From Halobacteriovoraceae bacterium (GTDB lineage: Bacteria; Bdellovibrionota; Bacteriovoracia; Bacteriovoracales; Bacteriovoracaceae), in NCBI GenBank assembly GCA_002713145.1, contig PAVS01000007.1:204054-268053 (forward strand): DNA of 64,000 nt, written 5' to 3'. Position 1 is the first letter of the stretch; each line of letters starts with the position of its first letter. Both the position numbers and the translations under genes were made by a program. The notes under the pieces are model-generated. The model ran no database searches and had not been told where the DNA came from. It worked only from the letters and a program-made list of their open reading frames with translations. Below, piece by piece: positions 53,066-60,900 of the stretch.

Positions 53066-53851
53066 ATGGATCAAAAACAAATTAACGATATCGCTCATAC
53101 CTTGCATGACGCAAGACTAAGTGCTCAGGCGCTGCCTCAGTTTTCTGCTAGCTTAAAAGATTTTAAGCGCGAAGACGCCTATAGCATTCAAGAAAAGGGA
53201 ATTGCGCTAAGAGTAAATGACGGTGAAAAAATAATTGGTCTAAAAATGGGGCTGACCAGTGAAGGTAAGCGCAAGCAGATGAATCTTGATGCTCCTCTCT
53301 ATGGGATGCTCACTGACACAATGCAAATTGAACACGAAGGGCGTTTTTCACTGCAGGGCTCAATTCACCCTAAAATTGAACCTGAAATTGTTTTCTATAT
53401 AGATAAAGATATCAAAGGAAAAGTCACCAGGGATCAAGTTCTGGAGTCATGTTCTGCGGTAGGTGCTGCACTAGAAATTTTAGATTCTCGCTATGAAGGA
53501 TTTAAATATTTTTCAATGGAGGATGTGATTAGTGATAATTCAAGTTCTTCTCATTATATTTTAGGACCTAAGACATCAGACTTTAAAAATATTGACCTCA
53601 AAAACCTTGAGATGAAAATGTATGTGAACGATGAACTGGCGCAAGCGGGAACATCTGACGCCATCAGTGGAGATCCGGTGGTTTCTGTGATTCAGTTAGC
53701 TGAATTATTAAATCAAAGAGGACAGTTTATACCAGCAGGTTGTTTTGTCCTGGCCGGTGCTGCCACCGCTGCAGTAAATTTAGAAAAAAGGATGCAAATA
53801 AAACTAGAAGTGCAAGAGCTTGAGACAACCAAGGTCAGTATCGATGAATAA
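53066..53851 (+). CDS. nbaG: 2-oxo-3-hexenedioate decarboxylase (4-oxalocrotonate decarboxylase)
   Basis: 261 residues, of the hydratase/decarboxylase family of meta-cleavage pathways. Motifs: KMGLTSEGKR, HPKIEPEIVFYI and EILDSRYEGFKYFSMEDVISDN, with the conserved Glu metal ligands in EPEI and EILDSRY. The family contains both decarboxylases and 2-oxopent-4-enoate hydratases, and only one copy is here; the Asn-rich DNSSSSHYILG loop and position after the deaminase favour the decarboxylase. AAGG precedes the ATG at 53066. Ends in an overlap with the kynureninase start. Confidence 0.82.
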   Translation: MDQKQINDIAHTLHDARLSAQALPQFSASLKDFKREDAYSIQEKGIALRVNDGEKIIGLKMGLTSEGKRKQMNLDAPLYGMLTDTMQIEHEGRFSLQGSIHPKIEPEIVFYIDKDIKGKVTRDQVLESCSAVGAALEILDSRYEGFKYFSMEDVISDNSSSSHYILGPKTSDFKNIDLKNLEMKMYVNDELAQAGTSDAISGDPVVSVIQLAELLNQRGQFIPAGCFVLAGAATAAVNLEKRMQIKLEVQELETTKVSIDE

Positions 53852-55130
53852 TTCATACACTTCCCAAGATAATCACCTCGATAGTGCCAAGAATTTAGAT
53901 CAAAAAGAAAAGATCAATCTACGCTCAGAGTTTCATTTTCCTGGAAATGAATCAAAGCATGAGACGCTTTATTTTTGCGGCCATTCACTAGGTCTTATGC
54001 CAAAAGATGCCCGTAAGGCCATCGATACCGAACTGAATTCCTGGGAAAAATACGGTGTTGAAGGACATTTTAACGGACCTTATCCATGGCTTCCTTATCA
54101 TGAGAATATCACGAAAAGTTTTGCTCACCTGGTAGGGGCCCAGGAGAATGAAGTGGTGGCCATGAATACTCTCACCACCAATTTACATTTGATGCTTGTC
54201 TCTTTTTATAGACCTTCCCAAAAAAGATATAAAATTCTTATTGAGAAAAATACCTTTCCTTCGGATAAATATGCCGTTGACTCTCAAGCAAGATTTCATG
54301 GCTTTGATGCTCATGACGCTATTGTGGAACTCAAAACCGATGTGAATGATAAAGTCGTCTCCCAAGAATATCTCTTAGAGCAAATTGCTGAGTTAGGGGA
54401 TGAGCTGGCTCTCGTGATGTTAGGCAATTGTAATTATCTCAGTGGACAGGCTTTTGATATCAAAGCCGTCACTGAAAAAGCTCATAGTGTGGGAGCGATG
54501 TGTGGCTTTAACCTGGCCCATGGGGCGGGAAACCTTGCTCTTAATTTACATGATGATGGTGCGGATTTTGCTGTTTGGTGCTCTTACAAATATCTCAATG
54601 CAGGACCTGGTGGTATTGCGGGAGCATTTGTGCATGAGCGCCACTTAGGACTTAAAGATATCCCACGCTTTGAAGGATGGTGGGGTAATAATAAAGACAA
54701 TCGCTTTGAGATGCGACCTGAATTTGATCCGCTGCAAACTGTAGAAGCTTGGTCTCTTTCAAACCCACCCATATTTCAACTGGCAAGTTTAAGAGCAAGT
54801 ATGAACTTATTTGATCAAGCGGGGATGAAAAATCTAAGAGAAAAAGGGGACAGACTCACAGCTTATTTGGAGTACGTTCTTAAAGAAAACTGCGGCGAAA
54901 ATTTAGAAATTGTCACTCCCAGCTATCACCCTGAAAAACAGATGAGAGGGTCGATGCTCTGTGTGAAAATTAAAAATGCCGATACTCAAGCTATGTTTAA
55001 AAAATTTCAGGCCAGAGGGATTATTATTGATTTTCGTGAGCCGGATATTCTACGAATGTGTCCTGCTCCTCTCTATAATAATTTTGAAGACTGTTATAGA
55101 CTTGCTCAAGCGATCAAGGAGTCTTTCTAG
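53844..55130 (+). CDS. kynU: Kynureninase
   Basis: 428-residue PLP enzyme of fold type I. The Schiff-base Lys is K249 in WCSYKYLNAGPGGIAG, preceded by the Asp in NLAHGAGNLAL, and GHSLGLMPK and GLNFDRLNFP-like FHFPGNES match the N-terminal substrate region. It cleaves 3-hydroxykynurenine to 3-hydroxyanthranilate and alanine. ATG at 53844 overlaps the previous stop. It is in one operon with the decarboxylase gene before it and kmo after it. Confidence 0.95.
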   Translation: MNNSYTSQDNHLDSAKNLDQKEKINLRSEFHFPGNESKHETLYFCGHSLGLMPKDARKAIDTELNSWEKYGVEGHFNGPYPWLPYHENITKSFAHLVGAQENEVVAMNTLTTNLHLMLVSFYRPSQKRYKILIEKNTFPSDKYAVDSQARFHGFDAHDAIVELKTDVNDKVVSQEYLLEQIAELGDELALVMLGNCNYLSGQAFDIKAVTEKAHSVGAMCGFNLAHGAGNLALNLHDDGADFAVWCSYKYLNAGPGGIAGAFVHERHLGLKDIPRFEGWWGNNKDNRFEMRPEFDPLQTVEAWSLSNPPIFQLASLRASMNLFDQAGMKNLREKGDRLTAYLEYVLKENCGENLEIVTPSYHPEKQMRGSMLCVKIKNADTQAMFKKFQARGIIIDFREPDILRMCPAPLYNNFEDCYRLAQAIKESF

Positions 55131-56468
55131 GTGGAGTCATCTCAAAATATTCTCATTGCTGGAGCAGGGCTGGTAGGTAGCCTCGCTGCTATTGCACTCA
55201 AACGCCGTGGTCATCATGTGACTCTGGTTGAAGCCCGATCAGATATGAGGGCCCAATCAAGTGCAGCTGGTCGTTCTATTAATTTAGTCCTGACGATCAA
55301 AGGAATAGAGCCCTTAAAAAGAATTGGTCTTTTAGAAGATGTTTTAAAGATCACGACTCCTGTGTATGGAAGGATGATGCACTCCCAAAATGGTGAGCTC
55401 ACTTATCAGCCCTATGGAAAAGATGATTCCGAGAGAAACTATTCGGTTTCCAGACGAGATCTCAATATTCTCCTTATGAATAAAGCCGAAGAACTCGGCA
55501 TTGAAATTGTGTTTGAATCTCCCTTAGATCAAATTGATTTTCAAAATAAGAAAGTGCAATTTTCTAAGGGTGAACAATTGGAATATGATATTCTACTTGG
55601 CTGTGATGGAGCCGGTTCAAAAACGAGGAAGGCCTTGCAAGCTGAGGTCAATGGAATCGATCAAACTGTTCCTCTTGGAAGTAGCTATAAAGAGTTGCTG
55701 ATGCCAGCGAAAGACAATGGGGATTATCCTCTTGATGAAAAAGCCTTGCATATTTGGCCCAGAGGAAATCACTTTTTGATGGCGCTTCCCAATCAAGAGG
55801 GAAGTTTTACCATGACGGTTTATATGCCTGATGAGTGGATGGAAAAACTTTCTGATGAACAAGCCGTAAAAAGTTATTTCGAAGAATATTATCCGGATGT
55901 AGTTGATTTGATGCCGGATTATGCACAGGAGTTTTGTGAAAACCCTCAAGGTTTTTTAGGAAGCCTAGACACTCTACCTTGGATCTATCAAGATTCAGTG
56001 GCGCTTCTGGGTGATGCAGCTCATGCCATCTGTCCTTTTTTTGGCCAAGGAATGAATTGCGGCTTCTCTGATGTACAATTTTTGCTCACAAGTCTTGATC
56101 AATACCAAGATGATTGGGAGCAGATCTTTAGCGAATATCAAAAACATCAAAAACCCCATGGGGATGCCATAAGAGATATGTCTTTAGAGAACTTTAAAGA
56201 GATGAGTGATTCTGTAGGGGATGAAGAATTTTTGCGACGAAAAAAAATTGAGCGTGTGCTGGAAAATGCTTTCCCCACCCTCTATCGCTCTCGCTATGCT
56301 CAAGTTGTTTACACCCTTACCCCTTATGATCAAGCCTTTAAAAACGGTCAAATCAATGCAAAAATTTTAGATCGCATTTGTCATAAGTATCAAAACCCGG
56401 AAGAAGTGGATTTAAATATTGCTAAAAGTATTATAGAGGAAGAGTATGTCAAATCTCAGCGTGAATAA
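55131..56468 (+). CDS. kmo: Kynurenine 3-monooxygenase
   Basis: 445-residue flavoprotein hydroxylase. FAD motifs are GAGLVGSLAAIALKRRGH, then SVSRRDLNILL with the Arg, and GDAAHAICPFFGQGMNCGFSD (GD motif). These match the KMO group, including the C-terminal helices of about 380-445 that bind to the membrane in many members. It uses NADPH and O2 to make 3-hydroxykynurenine. GTG at 55131 follows the kynureninase stop directly, with AAGGAG 9 bases upstream. Confidence 0.95.
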   Translation: MESSQNILIAGAGLVGSLAAIALKRRGHHVTLVEARSDMRAQSSAAGRSINLVLTIKGIEPLKRIGLLEDVLKITTPVYGRMMHSQNGELTYQPYGKDDSERNYSVSRRDLNILLMNKAEELGIEIVFESPLDQIDFQNKKVQFSKGEQLEYDILLGCDGAGSKTRKALQAEVNGIDQTVPLGSSYKELLMPAKDNGDYPLDEKALHIWPRGNHFLMALPNQEGSFTMTVYMPDEWMEKLSDEQAVKSYFEEYYPDVVDLMPDYAQEFCENPQGFLGSLDTLPWIYQDSVALLGDAAHAICPFFGQGMNCGFSDVQFLLTSLDQYQDDWEQIFSEYQKHQKPHGDAIRDMSLENFKEMSDSVGDEEFLRRKKIERVLENAFPTLYRSRYAQVVYTLTPYDQAFKNGQINAKILDRICHKYQNPEEVDLNIAKSIIEEEYVKSQRE

Positions 56469-56997
56469 TGAAATCACTCTTCATCCAGTGTCCATGGATA
56501 TGGCCCAAGAAATCTTCAAAGCAGTAGATAGTGATCGAGATCATCTTCGTAAATGGCTTCCCTGGGTGGATATCACTAGAACTGTAAATGATACTAAAGC
56601 TTTTTGTGAAATGTGCTCCGAACAGTTAAAGGCAGGAAAAGGCTATCAGTTTTGCATCTCCTATAAAGGAAAAGTGGTGGGAGGCTTGGGCCAGCATGAT
56701 ATCGATGAGAAAAATAAAAAAACTTCCTTGGGCTATTGGCTCCATTCAGATTACACCGGCAAAGGAATTATGACTCAGTCCTGTGAAGCTTTTATTCGAT
56801 ATATATTTGAAGTGCAAAAACTAAATCGGATCGAACTGAGAGCTGCTACAGAAAATATTCCTTCTAAAAAAATTGCCCAAAGACTAGGTTTTAAGCCTGA
56901 GGGAATTTCAAGACAAGCCGAGTGGATAGGAGATAGAGTCTTAGATCATCAAATTTACGCCCTTCTTAAATCAGAGTGGGATGAATTAAATAACTAA
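56446..56997 (+). CDS. GNAT N-acetyltransferase, RimJ/RimL type
   Basis: 183-residue GNAT acetyltransferase. The acetyl-CoA loop is SDYTGKGIMTQSCEA with the Q/RxxGxG/A-like TGKGIM, and RIELRAATENIPSKKIAQRLGF is the usual helix and strand of the RimJ/RimL group. It starts 23 bases inside the kmo gene, so is probably co-translated, but a role in kynurenine breakdown is not established; it could acetylate a ribosomal protein or a small amine. Confidence 0.85.
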   Translation: MSNLSVNNEITLHPVSMDMAQEIFKAVDSDRDHLRKWLPWVDITRTVNDTKAFCEMCSEQLKAGKGYQFCISYKGKVVGGLGQHDIDEKNKKTSLGYWLHSDYTGKGIMTQSCEAFIRYIFEVQKLNRIELRAATENIPSKKIAQRLGFKPEGISRQAEWIGDRVLDHQIYALLKSEWDELNN

Positions 56998-57491
56998 GCT
57001 CTTTTATAACTAAATTTTTTGATCACTTCTCTGTGTTGAGGGTAGAGGCTGGCTAAATTTTCAAAACTTGTGGTCTCTAAATCTCGATAATCAAAGCCCG
57101 GGCTATTGGAGCATCCAAAAAAAGAAAACTTCCCTAATGTGGTTGCGGCGACCCAATGATTAGCTTTGATTTGATAAACGGGTGTTTCACCCATGGCATA
57201 GTCTTGACCGAGAATGGTCCGAATAAGCTGCCCCTGTTTGGTGATCTCTATAATTTCAACGGGGGAGCCTTCATAAAAATGCCAGGTTTCATCTGACTTT
57301 AAGCGATGAAACCTAGAGACTTCACCTTTTTGAAGTAAAAACATGGCGCTACTCGAGAGGTATCTCTCACCCTCATATCCGTCTATTTGGATCTTTTTTT
57401 GAGAGCGATAGGTCTCGACAAACATCCCACTTTCAAGATGCTTTTTTAATTCAAAATGTTCTATCAAATCATCTACTGTCATATTCGTCAT
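56994..57491 (-). CDS. Cupin_5 (DUF985) family protein
   Basis: 165 residues of the DUF985 group. The cupin strands are in AMFLLQKGEVSRFHRLKSDETWHFYEG (two His, one Glu for metal) and FGCSNSPGFDYRDLE, the family's C-terminal motif. The function of DUF985 proteins is not established. It overlaps the GNAT gene end by 4 bases (convergent) and lies 151 bases from the urate-pathway genes on the other strand, so its place next to them could be chance or a hint. ATG at 57491 or 57482. Confidence 0.85.
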   Translation of the reverse strand: MTNMTVDDLIEHFELKKHLESGMFVETYRSQKKIQIDGYEGERYLSSSAMFLLQKGEVSRFHRLKSDETWHFYEGSPVEIIEITKQGQLIRTILGQDYAMGETPVYQIKANHWVAATTLGKFSFFGCSNSPGFDYRDLETTSFENLASLYPQHREVIKKFSYKRA

Positions 57492-57599
57492 ACTGGCCTG
57501 GCCTTGTAATTATACAACGCATCTAAATAATAAAGCTGTTACAAATTTTTGTCACTTAATTCTGCGATGCAAAGGCTTAAAATTAGTTTAATTAAGGTA

Positions 57600-57613
57600 G
57601 ATATTGTAATATC
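57600..57613. promoter_or_regulatory. Palindrome before the urate-pathway operon
   Basis: GATATT-GT-AATATC (57600-57613), 30 bases before the ATG at 57643, is a possible operator or part of the promoter. A second, imperfect dyad (ACAAATTTTTGT, about 57541-57552) lies upstream. AT-rich, so weak evidence. Confidence 0.3.
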
Positions 57614-57642
57614 TTAAAACTTCACTTTTATAAAGAGGTTTT

Positions 57643-57966
57643 ATGATTAGTACACATATTCTAGACACAAGCTTAGGTCATCCTGCTGAGGGTGTAAAAG
57701 TTGTTCTCTTCGAAAAGAAAAATGGAGCATGGTTAGAAGTGAGCAGTGGTGTCACTAATGAGGATGGACGTTTTGTTTTCGATCTCACTCCCCATAAAGC
57801 TCAATTTAAAATCTTATTTTCTATTAAAGAATATTTTGAAAAATCAGGCAGAGAGGTTTTTTTCCTGGACTCTGAAGTCGCTTTTGAAGTTAAAGATGAT
57901 TCCAGAAAATATCATGTGCCTCTTCTTTTAAACCCATATGGTTACTCAACCTATAGAGGAAGCTAA
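57643..57966 (+). CDS. 5-hydroxyisourate hydrolase (transthyretin-like)
   Basis: 107 residues, full length for the family. ISTHILDTSLGHPAEGV holds the N-terminal active-site His, NEDGRF the Arg, and HVPLLLNPYGYSTYRGS the last His and the C-terminal YRGS signature, which is invariant in true HIU hydrolases. It converts 5-hydroxyisourate (from urate) to OHCU in the cytoplasm; no signal peptide is present. Its stop overlaps by one base the start of the fused gene that holds the next steps (TAATG at 57964-57968). A uricase is not in the window. Confidence 0.93.
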   Translation: MISTHILDTSLGHPAEGVKVVLFEKKNGAWLEVSSGVTNEDGRFVFDLTPHKAQFKILFSIKEYFEKSGREVFFLDSEVAFEVKDDSRKYHVPLLLNPYGYSTYRGS

Positions 57967-60900
57967 TGGCAAGAATTTCATATTATGATGATTATATAAG
58001 TCGCAATCTTTATGGTGAAATCCAAAAAGATTTAAAGTCCATAGAAGATGTTCCGGGTCTTTCCATTCTCAATTCTCCCAGTGGTATAGAAAATAGCGAG
58101 AGCATGGCTTTTCTCTGTGAAGTGTATGAGCTGGTGAAGCCAGAGCTGATAAATGTCCTTAATCAACGGAAACTTGATCGTCAGTTTATAGATCAAAGAA
58201 CAAAAACCTATTACCAATTTAATCAAGAAAATAATATTGATCTGCTCGACCAAAATTATAAAACAGTTTTGGGGGATGAAGATGATCGTGGCCGAAAAGT
58301 TATGGGACCCTTGCTTTCTCAATACTATAAGGCGACGAACGCTCCCAAAGTTGCAGCTATTCCAGATTATTTAAATGATTTTCATGTGACGTTATTTGGG
58401 CCACCTGATGATGCGAAGTTATCTATCAATGCGATGAATGCCTATCATAGAAAGCTTAAAGATGAGCCACAAATTATCTCAGAAATTTTGGAAGATAATC
58501 AGTTTATTCCCAAATGGGGAGCAGACGATGAAGATTCAAAAACACCTATGCACGAAGATTTAGTGGCCGCGGCAGAAAACCTCAAAGGATGTTTTAATCA
58601 AGACATTACTTTTCATGATGAAAAAAGAAGCAAAACCTATGAGCTAGCAGATTCATTTTTATCTAGACCGATAAAACGGTTTCCAGGGCTTGCTCTTCCT
58701 TGTAATTTTCTTTTTTATCACAATGAGCCAATACCGCTGCATCTTTATGATTTTTGTCTGCATCTGTTTGAGCATTGGCATAATCCTGAAGCACTTTGTT
58801 TTTATGTCCCTAAACTCGAGAATGAAGAAGAAGCACGTTATATAAAAAACATGATTAAAGCTTCTGAGAGCTTAATCAAAAATATTCATCCTGAATATAA
58901 TGTCGGAACTGTGAGAGTCATCATTGTCTTAGAGAACCCTCGCGCTGTTTTTAGAGTCAACGAGATAATTGATGAACTCTACCCTTATTTTGTGGGGGCC
59001 TCACTCGGTTGGCACGATTATTTAGGGAGTACCGCTAGACTCTTTAAAGAGGATGGAAATTACCGCATTCCGGTTAAAGCAGATCCAGATATCGTTATCA
59101 AATACATCAAGGCTTCTCATGAACTGCTGGCCCATGTGGTGGGAGAGCGTGGTGGGATCAAAATCGGTGGTATGTATGGGATTCTCCCCATCACTAACGA
59201 GCTGCACTCAGAGAGTTTTCAAATCACACTTCGAGGTTATTTTAGAGATGTCATCACTCAACTCAAAAGAAATCTATCTGGTTTCTGGGTGGCCCATCCA
59301 GACTTTGTGAGAATTGGACTTGCTCTTGTTTGTGCATGGAAAAAATATGAAAAGGGAGAAGAGCATCAACTCAACTCTCTCATTGAGTCTCTTCTTAATG
59401 AAAACTATGCCCAAGAAATCAAAGATTTCGTTAAGGCCCAAGACATACAAGGACTGGATCATACGGACCCAGGCTTTGCACGCTCTTTGATTGTCGCAGA
59501 TATTAAAGAATCAGAATTTATTGCCAATAACGATCCAGAAGAGATCCGCTATAATGTTTTTCAAATGTTGCAGTATTTATGTGACTGGCTGAGTGGAAAT
59601 GGTTGTGTCGCCCTTCCCACACAAATTAATGATATACCTGCTCGTGTGATGGATGATCTGGCCACAGCTGAGCGCTCCCGCTGGGAAGTTTGGCATGAAA
59701 TTCATCATGGACGATTTGATTACCAAGATTTTATAAAAATTGCCCATGAAGAGATGAATTTTATCCGCAGAGATCTCTCCAACGATAAAAAAATAGTGCA
59801 AGTGAAATATTCTCAGGCCAATGCTAAGTGGTATGAAGCTGCCTTTCAGTTGATGTTACAACTTATGACAGGTGCTGAACCAGTTGAGTTTGCCACAGAG
59901 TTATTACTTCCTTTTACTCTTCAAACGGTGAGAGAAAAAGAAAAACCTTGGGATTATTTACACCAATTAGAACCACAGAAATATAGCATTGAAGATCATA
60001 TCGCCATTTATCATTATTATTTTGAGATGTGTGGCAGTCAAAAATTTGCTTTTGATAATAAGGCAAATATTACGGGGGATCTGGATTTAATCAAGAACTC
60101 AATCATGAGTTTCTCAATGAGTGACATACTATCAGCAGCAAGCTTTCATGGTGATATCGGACAAAATGCAAAATCTCTAGATGCGCTTGCAAAAACCGAG
60201 CAAAGCTTGATCTCAGAAGAGTCCCAACTTATCAAAGATGAACTGATTGAGCTGGGAGAGAAATACAAACAAAAGTTTGGAATGAAGTTTTTAGTCAGCG
60301 CTCAAGGTAAATCTGCTTCTGAATTAAAAGAAATACTTGTGGCACGCTTAAACTCTACTCTAGAGCAGGAAGTAGAGAACGCAAAACTTGCCTTGTATGA
60401 AATCACCAAAAAAAGAGTCGAGGGCCATCCCTTAAACGGGCTTAAAAAAAAACTAAATAATATATTTTCAAAGGCCAATATTAAGGGAGCTCAATTGAGT
60501 ATCTCTTATGGCTTTGATGCTATTCAAAATATTCAGTTCGGAGAGTCCAAGCAAGACACTCCCACATCATCTGATTCTTTATTTCAGATTGCTTCTCTCT
60601 CTAAAACCATGGGGACAATGTTTGCCTTAGAAGTCTTTAAAGAACTAGATATCTCTGTAGATACTCCTGTTAACTTTCTTCTCAATAAATTGCAGTCTCC
60701 TTTTAGATTGGATTCCAATCAGGATGAAGCTTGGGGAAATGCGGTCACACTGAGACATCTAATGCAGCATACGGCCTTAAATATGCATTATGTTGATGGC
60801 ATAAAGCCAGATGATTTCTATTCAGAGATTCATGAGTTGGTGCATAACCCTGAACGTTTTCATTATCAAAAATTTGATACCATCCATAAACCAGGCTCTC

